DNA from: Sporodiniella umbellata
Lineage: Eukaryota; Mucoromycota; Mucoromycetes; Mucorales; Rhizopodaceae
Assembly: GCA_025677835.1 (NCBI GenBank)
Contig: JAIXMR010000104.1
Coordinates: 1 to 64,000, forward strand
DNA: 64,000 nt
Direction of reading: 5' to 3'
Shown: positions 22,617-33,680 of the stretch, one piece after another
Numbering within the stretch: position 1 is the first letter of the stretch
How the letters are laid out: each line of letters opens with the position of its first letter
Position numbers and translations under genes: made by a program
The notes under the pieces: generated by a model
The model's database searches: none
Seen by the model: the letters and a program-made list of their open reading frames with translations, nothing else
Told to the model about the DNA's origin: nothing

Positions 22617-24335
22617 TTATTCAAGGTCTACTTGATTTTCTGAAAGTCGATCACCAACAAATTTCTGTACTTCTTTCCAATGCATTCTATGTTGTTCACC
22701 AGTATCTCTTTCTCTTACTGTGACCGATTGATCTTCCAGGCTTTGATAGTCAACAGTTACACACCAGGGAGTGCCAACCTCGTCATGTCTATAATAGCGT
22801 TTACCAATTCTCAATTTTTGAGACTCAACTACTGTATACCACCCATTGCGCCGCAGAGATTTTGCCACTTTTTGTGTTAAAGGATCAAATTCAGGCTTTC
22901 CAACCAAAGGCATAACAGCGCATTTAATAGGCGCAAATCGAGGGTGCAGCTTAAGCACATTTCTAGGAGGTTTTCCTTTTTCATCCTCCACCTGATGAAA
23001 AGCGTCGCAAAGGTAGGCCAGCATAGCTCTGTTAAGACCGCAAGAACTTTCAATTACATGAGGAACATAGCGTGTGGGCTCTGTTGGAACAAGAGATACG
23101 TCGTAGTCTCCTGAAGTTTGTACTGCATCAGACAAGCAAGGCTCCTTATCTTCTATCTCAAATTTAGCGTTGGTATTTTTCATGTGTTGTCTCAAATCAA
23201 AGTCTCCTCTATTAGCTACACCTTCCACTTCGCCCCAGCCCCAAGGATAGAAATACTCAATATCTGTACAGCCAGTAGCATAATGCGCCATTTCGTTCGC
23301 TTCGTGGTCTCTTTGCCTGAAATTCTCTGGGTTTGTGGCGTGCTCTAACCACCATTTGAATCTCTGGTCGCGCCAGTATTTGAAGTAATGCTGAGATTCC
23401 CATGGCTTCACAAAGTATTCAAGCTCTAGTTGTTCGAATTCAGGCGTTCTAAAGATACCGTGTTCAAGACGGATTTCGTTTCTAAAAGACTTTCCCACTT
23501 GGGCAATACCGAAAGGAATATTTTTTTTCATAGTGCGAACCACCTGCTCAAAGTTGACAAATACGCCTTGAGCTGTTTCAGGACGAAGATAGACGGTAGA
23601 AGGTCTGAGCACATTATCCACTGCCTGACGAACACCTATTGCTGAATCACTTGAATTTGCTTGTGTTGTTTGAATAACACGATCAATAGGATCAATAGGG
23701 TCGAGAAAGGTCTTGAACATCAAATTAAAGGGTCTGCTTCCTGTCAAGAAAGGGGAGTTGGTGTTAGGCTCAACATATCCATTGTATTTGATTTCAAGAG
23801 GTGACACCGAGTTGTCTTGCATTTCAAAAACAATTTTTCCAGTACCTTCTAGCGGTTTGCATGTAATATATTCTTTGACATGCAATAAGATAGTCTTTCC
23901 TTGAACAGTCGTTTTGATTCCAGGCGCTAATATTTCTTGAATTGTTTTTTGCCATAGCTGAGCTGTTTCTTTACTAGGTGCAGTCAGCGGTATGTTTTTG
24001 CTTTTGTCTAAAGTGAGTTCAGGGGCTTTATCAGGTCTAAAGCGTTCTTTTGTAAGAGTACAGTCAACAAGTAAATCGGTGAATTCATCCACATGACCGG
24101 AAGCTTTGAGTACAGGATGAGGCGTGATAATGCTAGTATCAAGACCAACTACATCGTCTCTGTAATAAACATGTTGGCGCCACCAAGAATTGAGAATGTT
24201 TTTCTTCAGCTCAACACCCAATGGCCCATAATCGTAAGCCCCTCTTAAACCTCCATAAATCTCGGCTGACTGATACAAAAAGCCTCTACGTCGACAGAGA
24301 TCTAACAATGAGCGAAATTTCTGTGACATGATCAA
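22617..24335 (-). CDS. Glycyl-tRNA synthetase, bacterial alpha2 type
   Basis: One uninterrupted 572-residue frame. It charges tRNA-Gly with glycine. The order of motifs is that of bacterial homodimeric GlyRS: CRRRGFLYQSAEIYGGLRGA, YDYGPLGVELKKN, RDDVVGLDTSII, KASGHVDEFTDLLVDC, RPFNLMFKTFLDP, YLRPETAQGVFVNFEQV (motif 2 region), VGKSFRNEI, GVANRGDFDLRQHMKN, VIESSCGLNRAMLAYL (motif 3). The anticodon-binding domain has RIGKRYYRHDEVGTPWCVTV; GTPWCVTVD is the bacterial form, whereas eukaryotic GRS1 has a GxxFGVTID-type sequence. It lacks the long eukaryotic N-terminal extension. The Cys pair usual before the RPFNLMF block in bacteria is replaced by EPNTNSPF. The start is MIMSQ or MSQ. Either horizontal transfer or an organellar form is possible; MSQKFRSLLDLCRRRG could act as a weak mitochondrial signal. 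Confidence 0.93.
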   Translation of the reverse strand: MIMSQKFRSLLDLCRRRGFLYQSAEIYGGLRGAYDYGPLGVELKKNILNSWWRQHVYYRDDVVGLDTSIITPHPVLKASGHVDEFTDLLVDCTLTKERFRPDKAPELTLDKSKNIPLTAPSKETAQLWQKTIQEILAPGIKTTVQGKTILLHVKEYITCKPLEGTGKIVFEMQDNSVSPLEIKYNGYVEPNTNSPFLTGSRPFNLMFKTFLDPIDPIDRVIQTTQANSSDSAIGVRQAVDNVLRPSTVYLRPETAQGVFVNFEQVVRTMKKNIPFGIAQVGKSFRNEIRLEHGIFRTPEFEQLELEYFVKPWESQHYFKYWRDQRFKWWLEHATNPENFRQRDHEANEMAHYATGCTDIEYFYPWGWGEVEGVANRGDFDLRQHMKNTNAKFEIEDKEPCLSDAVQTSGDYDVSLVPTEPTRYVPHVIESSCGLNRAMLAYLCDAFHQVEDEKGKPPRNVLKLHPRFAPIKCAVMPLVGKPEFDPLTQKVAKSLRRNGWYTVVESQKLRIGKRYYRHDEVGTPWCVTVDYQSLEDQSVTVRERDTGEQHRMHWKEVQKFVGDRLSENQVDLE

Positions 24336-25351
24336 AAAAAGAAGGGGGATAAAATAAATTTGACTTTGAAAATATTTGACAGGGCACGATTTTCTTTTCT
24401 ATTGTATTGTGATCTACAAATCAGGTATACCAGTAATCTTTAAGAACTATTGAACTTCCTTTTATTTTTGCTACTGCACTACAGCACAAACGAACGAACA
24501 ATAATAAACTAACAAGTGTAACGAAAGTTTTACAGGAAAGCTCTTAAAACCAGTTTTAGATCTCCTTAAATCTATATAACTGTAGCGCTTTGTTACTGTA
24601 GAAGCTTTGGAATTACCAAGCCTGAGAAATTCAGGAAAGCGTACAGCCAAAGAATTAACTATTAGATCATTCCAAAGGCTGAACTATATCCAAAGAGCGC
24701 CCCATTTTTCAATTTTTTTTAACAGTAAAAAATAAAAAGCAGATCTTATATTGCATGTGTGAGTTGCTTTTTTTTTTGTACTTTAGAGATTTGGTATAGC
24801 TAAAAATCAGTTTGGGAAAGTAGTAGTAAATATAATTGCAAGAAAAAAAAAGCTGGCCTGTCAGTCACGAGCTTGAAATTGATTTTGCTTTTCTTTCTTT
24901 TACTTGCTTGAAGTATTATGACAGAATCTACATTCCAAAAGAAAGAGATCACTATTCCAGAAGGCTGCAAACTCTCTGAAATGGTCCAGTACCAATGCGA
25001 GGCAAACCTCAAAGCAATAGAGTGTAGCCCTTTTGTTAGACTTTTTTTGAAGTAGTATATCGAATCTTGGAATTTATCAGGCTGATATATTATCCCAATA
25101 GATGTGAAAATCTTCCAACCGTAGAAGTGACACCTGAATATAATTCAAACGGTGATCCCATAACAAGGTTTGAGCTAATTTTGGTTTCATCAAGCATATC
25201 ACTTATTTCATGATAGCATAATTCCAGATACTAGTGATAAAAGTAATAACAAGTAATTTTAACAAGCACCATATTATATGTATACCAAATGTAATGTTTC
25301 ATATTGTAAAAAAATTCTTGGCTTCATATGTTGTGATTAATTACCTAAAAG
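24336..25351. other. Divergent intergenic region
   Basis: About 1 kb between the GlyRS gene (-) and the surface-protein gene (+), so it should hold both promoters. No ORF of note, no clear motif beyond AT-rich tracts. I see nothing else. Confidence 0.5.
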
Positions 25352-25405
25352 ATGTATAAAACGAGAGAAAATAAAACAAAAAAGTACCCAAAATTACCAT
25401 TAAAT

Positions 25406-26500
25406 ATGCTTTATACTTCTGCTGTATTTAAGCTTTACAAATTCGCTCTTCTGTTTTTTTACATATTATGCATGGAAAGCGCTCATGGTATACCGGTTGT
25501 TTATCAGAACGTATGGGATTATGTAACAGGGCAATCTATAAACCCTAATATTCCTTATTTAATGGACTCTCGAGCTCCAGAAATCTATAACCCCAACTAC
25601 CAGCCTATTTCACAATTAGGCGACTACAAAACTACCGATTTGCTTTCCCAAAATTTTGCAGATCAACCTGTTGTAGAATCTGCTGTACAACCATCAGTCC
25701 AGACTACCGTACAGCCCGCTGACTCAAAATCCAGAGTGAGCGGCCATCTTGCAGATGAGACTTCTATTCAACCACTTATAGAGCCAGCTCTCCAGCCTAT
25801 TCTTTCTTCGGTTGCTCAACCAAATGTCCAGCCTATAGAGCTAGGTGTTCAACCAAACGTCCAGTCCACTCAACCGGATGTTCAACCAAACGTCCAGTCC
25901 ACTCAACCAGATGTTCAACCAAACGTCCAGTCCATCCAACCGGATGTTCAACCAAACATACAGCCTATTCTAGCAAACGCTAAACCTATTCTATCAGAAT
26001 TTCAACCAAGCGTCCAACCTATTCAACCAAATATTCAGCCAGATACTCAACCTATTAGTCAAGAGCATACTACTCTTACTAACGTACATACTGAGCACAA
26101 GGACATTCCTGATGCTCAAGCTACATCTCCTAAACACGAAGACACGCCCACTATTGAACAACCTACAGCAGTTATACCTTTAGTCACTATAACTAGTGCT
26201 CAATTGACTGATACACCTTCGCCTCCTCTACCTCCATCACCTCCTTCTCCTCCAAGTTTATCTGTGACAGTTTCAGATATATCTTCGTCAGCAACTCCTA
26301 GTTCTTCCGAAACCGTATCTACATCAACTTCCTCTGATACATCCACAACCATATCCACTACTAGTACATCTACGCTCTCAATAACGAGTACTGCAGAGCC
26401 TTCTTCTACTTCACAAGTTAACTCCAGTGCATCATCAATTGCAAATGGTGGTATGCCGTTCTTGACAACCTTGTTTTTTCTGCTTTATACAGTCTTATAA
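25406..26500 (+). CDS. GPI-anchored-type cell-surface protein with VQP repeats
   Basis: Single exon. The upstream in-frame ATG at 25352 adds a Lys-rich stretch; the ATG at 25406 (MLYTSAVFKLYKFALLFFYI) starts a proper signal peptide ending near ESAHG, so I prefer it (364 residues). The mature part has a short conserved-looking head (VYQNVWDYVTG), then a Gln/Pro/Val region with tandem 11-residue units (QPNVQSTQPDV), then Pro/Ser and Ser/Thr-rich stalks. A C-terminal hydrophobic segment (GGMPFLTTLFFLLYTVL) fits a GPI-attachment signal. The architecture suggests a cell-wall or plasma-membrane mannoprotein. No enzymatic domain is visible and I do not recognise the family. Confidence 0.82.
   Translation: MLYTSAVFKLYKFALLFFYILCMESAHGIPVVYQNVWDYVTGQSINPNIPYLMDSRAPEIYNPNYQPISQLGDYKTTDLLSQNFADQPVVESAVQPSVQTTVQPADSKSRVSGHLADETSIQPLIEPALQPILSSVAQPNVQPIELGVQPNVQSTQPDVQPNVQSTQPDVQPNVQSIQPDVQPNIQPILANAKPILSEFQPSVQPIQPNIQPDTQPISQEHTTLTNVHTEHKDIPDAQATSPKHEDTPTIEQPTAVIPLVTITSAQLTDTPSPPLPPSPPSPPSLSVTVSDISSSATPSSSETVSTSTSSDTSTTISTTSTSTLSITSTAEPSSTSQVNSSASSIANGGMPFLTTLFFLLYTVL
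25847..25964 (+). repeat. 33-bp tandem coding repeat (3.6 copies)
   Basis: Three near-identical 33-bp units (25847-25879, 25880-25912, 25913-25945) and a partial fourth inside the surface-protein gene, each coding for V-QPNVQSTQPD. The copies differ at few bases, so the array is young or kept homogeneous and may vary in length between strains. Confidence 0.9.
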
Positions 26501-26670
26501 ATGTTGGAAGATAAGATAGACCTTCGTTTATTTTGGATGAATTAATAAAAAAAAACTTTATACTGTATTTTGCTTGTTTCTTTATATTTGGTTTAATGAT
26601 TTTATTATTACAAATCTAATGTTATATTACAATAAGAAGGGGGTGAGTGGAATGGAGAAGTAAATGATAT

Positions 26671-27205
26671 CTAGTTGACTGCAAAGGATTCACCACAGCC
26701 ACAAGTCCCCTTGACGTTGGGGTTGTTGAAAACAAAATGTTCTGACAGTTTGTCCTGTACAAAATCCATTTCGGATCCCAAAACAGTAATTAGTGCTTTT
26801 GAATCCACAAGCACAGTTACGCCTACATGTTGTTTAGTTCATTTTACCAAAAAAAAAAAAAAAGTCGCACGCTACCTTCTTGTTTGACAATCTCGTCGAA
26901 TTTGCCTTTTGAATCAGTGAATTCCAAAGTGTATGAGTTTCCAGAGCAGCCTTTTTGTCTAACGCCTACTCTCAAAAACTTTGGTGTGGGACCGTCCGTT
27001 AGATTCTTCAAACGGCTGATAGCAGCAGGTGTCTACCAGGGGGTGGTTAGTCTAATGTTATAAACGAAGTAAAAAAAAAAAAGAGAGAGAAAAACGAAAC
27101 ACATACAAGAGTCAATGCTGCTTTTCTCAAACGTAATCTCGAACTAGCTGCTGTTGTTTTTATAGAGTCTGCTGCTACTTGTCTGACAACTGCACCGATT
27201 GGCAT
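26671..27205 (-). CDS. ISA1: Iron-sulfur cluster assembly protein ISA1
   Basis: Three exons: 27205-27107, 27032-26876, 26822-26671, joining in frame to 135 residues. The first about 32 residues ([20 protein letters not shown]...) are basic and free of acids, as in a mitochondrial presequence. The A-type carrier fold follows with all three cluster-binding cysteines: [13 protein letters not shown], then [14 protein letters not shown] at the C-terminus. [17 protein letters not shown] is typical of the Isa1/IscA family. Isa1 (with Isa2 and Iba57) builds 4Fe-4S clusters for aconitase and lipoate synthase. The ISA1-type motifs and VN* end make this more like Isa1 than Isa2. All introns are short and GT-AG. 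Confidence 0.95.
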
Positions 27206-27825
27206 TATTAATTTTTTTTTATATCTGAAAGAGATGTATCTTCAGCTGCTGCGTATTAAAATTATAAAAAGCTACAATATGATTGGTTCCAACCGTGTGC
27301 CTTTCCTTTTGAAAAATTAATACTATAAACTGCTAGCAAAACATATGGCCTCGAGTGAAAGCCAGGACTAGACTATGAGAAGTCAGTTAGTGACAGGATG
27401 TGTATTTCAACTGATGATCATAATGCATGTATTTTAGGGAGCACTGGTTGTTTATCAGACGATATTCTGTTTGTAAGTTTGATTGATAAGAATAGAGTGA
27501 TATCAGGTAAAAAAATATCGCTTTTTGTTTCAGAAGTATATGGTGAATATTAAATAAGTAACAGGCGTATACGGTTCAATTACTGAACTATATAGCCTTA
27601 GATGCAATAAGACAGAAACATTAAGTTTATCTCTCTATGAAGATCGAATACTTGGAACGACCAAGAAGGATATTTAAAATTACTAAGTTATTGATGCCAT
27701 GCTATACCAATTGGTATAACCTGCAGTTAAATAGCAAATGAAGACTTTATTTGTTCAAAGAACTGCAACTTTTATTTTGGTTAAGCGTTGGTAAATTGGT
27801 GTTTTTTTATATAGCTTTTGAGCAC
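27206..27825. other. ISA1 upstream region
   Basis: About 0.6 kb with no supportable gene, between the ISA1 start and the cryptic candidate gene. No repeats of note. Confidence 0.5.
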
Positions 27826-28522
27826 TTATAAAGTTTTCAGGTGATTTAGAGCTGTTCTCTTTCCAGAATCGCACACTATTGGCGACTTCTCAAAAGCTTT
27901 GTATATTGTTTTTTGTATACTTTCGTCACCGTTATAATTGAATCTTAGACCACTTTCTAACAAAGGCAGCCAACAAGTTTGCTTTTTAGATTGATCTTTA
28001 TCTTGTCGCTACAGTTAAAATTAATCATGAAATAATTGCTATAAAAGCTTACATGTCTTTTGGTTTAAATGCCTGACTCTGATACTAAATTTGAACAGAG
28101 TTTTAGTGTAGCCCTCTGCAAAGAAAAAAGATTTGTGTTACGGGTAAATATTTTTGCATTAGTGCGTGGCTCTGTTGGTTCTATGATTGAAGCGCCAGCA
28201 CCTCTGGTTTTAAACTTGGAGTGAGCAAACACCTTTATGAATGACCAGCAGACAAGGCACGGAATCTCAATTATTATTATGACTAAATAACTGACGTCAA
28301 TAGTCTTGAAAGTTTGACCGGAGGTATAACCTAGCCTTTTGAGAGCCCATTGGTTTTTAATGTCATTAGTTATTGAGACTCAGGTACTTGGAGAGTTGTC
28401 CTAGAAAAGAAATTAAAGCAATATCTTACTAGCAGGTGTATAGTTGTACTAGGACTGCTATCTAAAAGTGAGATAATTGATACTGTATATATATGCGTGC
28501 AAAACGACACCTTAGTACCCAT
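27826..28522 (-). CDS. Cryptic multi-exon hypothetical gene
   Basis: The minus strand holds several open segments flanked by plausible splice sites that long ATG-initiated frames do not reveal. An ATG at 28522 starts MGTKVSFCTHIYTVS...HLL, ending at a GTAAGA donor. A segment with TIDVSYL, CWSFIKVFAHSKFKTRG follows. Next comes EGYTKTLFKFSIRVRHLNQK ending in a GTAAGC donor. Last is an exon of about 60 codons with KKQTCWLPLLESGLRFNY and EKSPIVCDSGKRTALNHLK, ending in TAA (27828-27826). One consistent splicing keeps the frame throughout, but the acceptors are partly weak and I recognise no domain. It may be a small lineage-specific gene or the remains of a decayed one. Confidence 0.3.
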
Positions 28523-29173
28523 TCGAATATAAAAACAATGCTTTTATGGCACCTATTGTTACCAAGCGCTTATAGGCACGATGTTTAATAGGAAGGTAAC
28601 AAAATCCGCTTTTATTGTTGACCTTTTGACAACAAAAGAGAAACAGTTGGCAACCGTATAGGTAGTACTCTTAGCTTACATCGAATAAAAAATTGCGTTT
28701 AAAGTCGTCCAATCAATATATGTCCCTTATGCAAACTGTGTACTACTCATAGAGGTGTGGCTTATAAATGCTCTGATAGCGTTAAACAAACAGTGCTTCA
28801 GATAACCCTTTTTTTCCTCGTATTAATTTTACGAGTGTACGTACATCTATTTATATTCAAAAGAAAAGACCCTCATTCCACATTTAGTAAATATACCGAA
28901 CAAGGAGTTACGCTCAATTGCTGAAATCTATCAGTATGTATAGTGCTGATATAGGGTTCGTATAAATCAGTACCACAGTCTTTTATCTAAAACGCACATG
29001 CACAAAATCTTTTAGGTCATTAGAGCTATTGGATTTCAGCACTGAAACAAATGACTTGAGTTATTCCACAGGTAAAAAAAATAACCATGGTCGTTTTTTT
29101 TATACATATATTTTTTTTTTTTATTTTTCTTTTTTTTATTTTTCCTTTTTTTTCTTTTTTTTACTATTCAAAC
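28523..29173. other. SET2 upstream region
   Basis: About 0.65 kb. The last 100 bases before the SET2 start are almost pure T (29094-29163), typical of a 5' leader in this genome. No gene supported. Confidence 0.5.
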
Positions 29174-32100
29174 ATGAATTTGAATTGTGATCTCAACCCC
29201 ATTACAATAGAGACGTCTAAATTCCTATCAAGTAAATACAATGCGGCCTCAGAGCAAAATACGTCACAGAATGAGATGGACCCAGTAGTTTTTAGTAAAT
29301 TATCGTTGGAATCGTCAATGGCAGAAATGCATCGATCTTTACAAGGGCAAAGTAATAGAAACTTTGAAGGTTCCCGGACAATTGAGGTTGAGAATGCATC
29401 AGAGGATGAATCACAACTACCTTCTGCAACAGCGGATGCCATGGAGACTTACATCAACATTGCCGAAAACATCTACTGTGGATCTGCTACGGGGAAATCA
29501 ATTGCTGAGGAATCGATGCCATGTGAATGCAAATACCTACCAGAAGTTGACGACCCAGACGCAGCCTGTGGCGACGACAATAATTGTATCAATAGAATGA
29601 TGTTTATGGAGTGTACAGTAGAAGATTGCTCCTGTGGTCGATACTGCCGTAATAGAAGATTTCAGCTGAGACAATATGCTCGAGTGGATGTCATTCGGAC
29701 AGAAAAGAAAGGCTTTGGGCTACGAGCATTGACAGATCTACCATCGTAAAGAGAGAACCTATTTTTTATGAAAAAAAAATTCCCGAGAAGTTGTAATTGA
29801 TAGATTTTGCTAGAAATGCATTCATTATGGAATACATTGGTGAAGTGATCCCAAATCAGGAGTTCATTAGGAGAACAAAAGAATATGAGACATCTGGATT
29901 GGAACATTATTATTTTATGACCCTTAAAACAGACGAGGTAAACTGAAATTACATCCACATATATATAAATCGACACCTAATAGAATACATATTTGCCTTG
30001 TTTAGATCATTGATGCAACAAAAAAAGGCTACCTGGCTCGATTTATCAACCATTCTTGCAATCCGAATTGTGTAACCCAGAAATGGGTAGTTGGCAAACA
30101 CATGAGGATCGGTATATTTACCAACAGATTTGTAAAAGCAGGGGAAGAGTTGACTTTTGACTATAAGTTTGAACGATACGGGTAAATACAGTAAAACATC
30201 AATCAGCTTTTCAGACCGTTTATTTATTTTCTTTTCTCAGGGCTCAAGCACAAGTGTGTTACTGTGGGGAGTCAGTGTGTAAAGGCTTTATTGGCGGGTC
30301 CTCCAAAAGCAACAATTCCTCAAGAGAAAAATTGACATCCAACAATAGATCATCCCCAAATGAGGATGACGACGACGATGATGACGATGATAGAAAGCAA
30401 AGCGGTTCGGATATAGAAGAAGCAGTAACGCTTACACAAAAACGAATGCTACGAAAAATGAATCGCAGAAAGGACTCACTACCATTACAACATCCAGACG
30501 AAGTCAAATCGTTTGTAAAGCGCATGCTGGACTCTGTTGGAAAATCGCATCTTGTAATGAGGCTACTTCACCGTTTGGAGTTGACAGATAAAGACAGTTC
30601 GCTTGGAAAGGAGATTTTTCGAAGGTTCATTCGCCTTCACGGACTAAAAATGCTAAAATTTTGGCTGGGGGAATGGAAAAACGATAGCGAAATTTTGGCT
30701 AGAGTACTTCATGTCTTGGTTCAACTACCACTTTCTAACAGAAACGGCTTAGAGGATTGTAAGATGTTTGAGGTTGTTGGAAAATTTGGTGATGATGAGG
30801 ACGAAAACATTAGCGGCTTAGCACAACAAATCCTTAGTAACTGGGAGCAGCTCAAAAGTGTGTATAGAATCCCCAAAAGAAATGTATGTATTACAAACAA
30901 AGCGTCAATACATGTTTCTTATCGTCCCGCCTTTAGGTAGCAGAGCAACCCCAGGTATACGAAAACCAGCCAGCTGTGAATGATGCTGTTGAAGAACAAG
31001 ACAATTATATTGAGCCTCACAGATCAGCCCAGTTGGATTCATCGAGAGAGTTTTTTGATCCAGATGATGACTATTTTGAGTATCTTTCAATGGATGTTGA
31101 TACGAGCGAAATACAGTGGAAGATAGAATACCCACCTCGATCCGTAGTTCCTACAGCGCCTCGTGCTATGATCGATGCTTGTATTAGAAATGGATTTTAT
31201 GGATATGGAAGGTCCCCTAGATCCTATTTGTTCAACAGTCGACACTCCAGTATTGCACTCGAAATGGACCAGGCAGCTCTACAGAATGTTGGATCCTACA
31301 GTTCTCACAACCGAGTAAAATCCAATGAGTCGCTTGTTCAGTCTAACGACAACCACAGCATTGATTCATCATCCATTGTGTCGGCTTCGTCATTACTAAA
31401 AAAGCTACCGATAAACTGGAAGTTTGCCCATGCTGAAAACGGGGCTATCTATTATTATCACCGGATTACGGGTAAAACACAGTGGAACTTTCCTGAAGAA
31501 AAGCCTAGTACAATAGACGGAACACACCAGGCGGATCTTGAATGCTCGGTAGAAAAAACCACTGAAAAGAAAAAAATAGATTATATTAAAAACGAGAGTA
31601 CAATGATGCCTTCAGTTAGCGATACAGACACTAGAGGTTCTCAGATGCCTATGTCTTTGAGCAGAAGAGGGTCGATAGATACATCAAACACGTTGAGCGA
31701 AAATGATCTGAAAAAAGCAATTGGAAAGATTGTGATCAAACACCTCAGCTCAAAGCCAAAGGAGTTATGGAATGACGACAAACACATGTTCAAAGAGCTT
31801 GCTAGAAAGGTATATAGACACCTCAGAAAAAGTATAAACAGCGTTATTCACCTCTTGTGTACCTCCAAAAGATCACACACCATATTGTTGACCGAGAGAT
31901 CAAGTCATCAAGAAAACTGCAGTCAATGAATAACTCTATCCGAACAAAGATTGAAAAGTTTATTGATGCACATGGAGCAGATTTGGTGAGCAAGCTTGGT
32001 CGCAAAAGGAAACGGCAGGCAGTTACAACATCTAAAGAAGTGAAGCAAATGCTTGTGGACAGTCCTCGAAGCATTACATCTGAAGATACCAACAAGTATT

Positions 32101-32657
32101 CTAAAGAAGCCTTCTCACCTTCTGCATCTTCTAACAACACAGCGATATCAGAGAGTGGAAACGGATGGCGATCTGAGCGTACCGATCTGCCATCGCCCTC
32201 CAAAAAGAGGATGACCGAAGAAATCGGTGCTTTCGCTAATTTATTGACCTCTTCAAACGCAAGTCTATCCAACCTAGAAAACATAATAAAAACAGACAAA
32301 ATCCTCTTGGGCAGTAATAATACGATTAGCAACAATATGCAAAGCTTAGAAAAGACGCCCCAAGAAAGTAATGGTCCCTATTATCACCACCAAGAAAGCG
32401 CTGTTAACGAAAAACCTGAAGTAGCTGAAGACTCACCGCGTGAGTATGTTCGACCGGGATATGTTAAAGTATTGTCGTCTGGTACCTACCGATATGTTTC
32501 GCCATCCTCAGTACAATCTTCAGCACCATCCTATTATAGAAATAACCGCTACTACCCAGGGCGGAAACCTTCACCCTATTTTCATCGAAACTCAACAAGT
32601 TCATCCAGAAGAGGATCGTTATCAGACGATGACTTTAATAGACGTAGACGAAACTGA
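29174..32657 (+). CDS. SET2: Histone H3K36 methyltransferase SET2
   Basis: Six exons: 29174-29745, 29814-29937, 30006-30181, 30241-30883, 30937-31809, 31872-32657, in frame, 1057 residues. Domains in order: AWS ([22 protein letters not shown], about 115-165); SET ([54 protein letters not shown], about 170-290); post-SET ([15 protein letters not shown]); an Asp-rich run; a WW domain ([20 protein letters not shown]...[10 protein letters not shown], about 661-692); and an SRI-like helical region ([17 protein letters not shown]) that binds phosphorylated RNA polymerase II in yeast Set2. It methylates H3K36 during elongation. The in-frame ATG at 29087 would add a Phe-rich stretch from the T-rich leader, so the ATG at 29174 is preferred. 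All catalytic motifs are present. Confidence 0.97.
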
Positions 32658-32784
32658 GAAACAGCCTTTTTTTTTAAAAAAAAAAAAAAAAGAGAGAAAG
32701 TTCAGTTATTTGTAAATATTTATTCAAGCTCTCTTATGTTTCGTACTATTCAAAACAGCAGCATTCTACTCAAATGTAAATACC

Positions 32785-32815
<31 letters not shown>

Positions 32816-33680
32816 TCAACAACGACGCAACAGTAAAAAAAAAAAAAAAAAAAAAAAGTACAAACTTACCAAGACATGAATATTTGTTGATACACAATAA
32901 ACAAAAAAAAAGACTGTTAAAAGGTCTTTGTCGATAGACTAATTCTTATAATACCTCCAAAGTTTAATCTTAAACCAACACAGGCAGTGACCGTCTTTTT
33001 TTTCCACGATCTCATTTTAGTCGACAATAGCTTTAAAAAGAGCTGTTCAATAACCGAAATAAATTAAAGATAAACTGTTGTTGTGGTTTGCTTTCATTAC
33101 CGGCATCAAAGTTGATAGGTAGATTAATTGCTGAACTATAATGAACTATCCCAGATCCAGAAACCTTAAATGACTACGTGAGAAGTCTTGCTTGCAATCT
33201 TGTTTAGTTTCAACACACAAGATACAGCAATGAACCCACAACTACTAAAAAGGAATATATAAACCCTTTAGGTAAGCTACTGACCGTAGTGCAATGTTAC
33301 ATCTTTTGGTTTCTATGGTGTTTTTATGTTGCACAATCCATGTTTTCTTCCAGTGGCTACTAGAGTTGTAGCGAGGAGTTTTCTTTTTGCATTGAAAAGA
33401 AGCTCAAGAACAAAGAAATAAGCTTAAATGCTCGCCTGACCCGTTCGCAATAGAAAAAGTGACAAATAAAGTAAAGAAGGCCAATAACGGTGCTAACTCT
33501 TTCTACTAGAAGCTATCAAATAAGAAAAAAAGTGTAACATGTGAAACACAGAAAAGCACGACTGTTTCAATTTTTTAAACCTTTTTTCTCTTTGATTTTT
33601 ATTTATTCTATTGTTTTTACTCTTAAATTCTCTTGTTTTTACTCTTAAATTCTCTTGTTTTTTTTTTTTTTCGATAAACT
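32658..33680. other. Intergenic region with long poly-A tracts
   Basis: Holds a T9-A16 self-complementary tract (about 32667-32691), A24 (about 32786-32811) and A22 (about 32836-32857) tracts, then ordinary AT-rich DNA and a duplicated element 'actcttaaattctcttgttttt' near 33620-33662 just before the next gene. No gene seen. Confidence 0.6.

Noticed and set aside
22617..24335. Bacterial contamination as the source of the GlyRS gene
   Set aside because: It is flanked on both sides by fungal genes and AT tracts of the same type, with no operon-like neighbours.
29087..29173. In-frame ATG giving SET2 a Phe-rich N-terminal extension
   Set aside because: The extension is a translation of a nearly pure T leader; the ATG at 29174 begins normal protein sequence.
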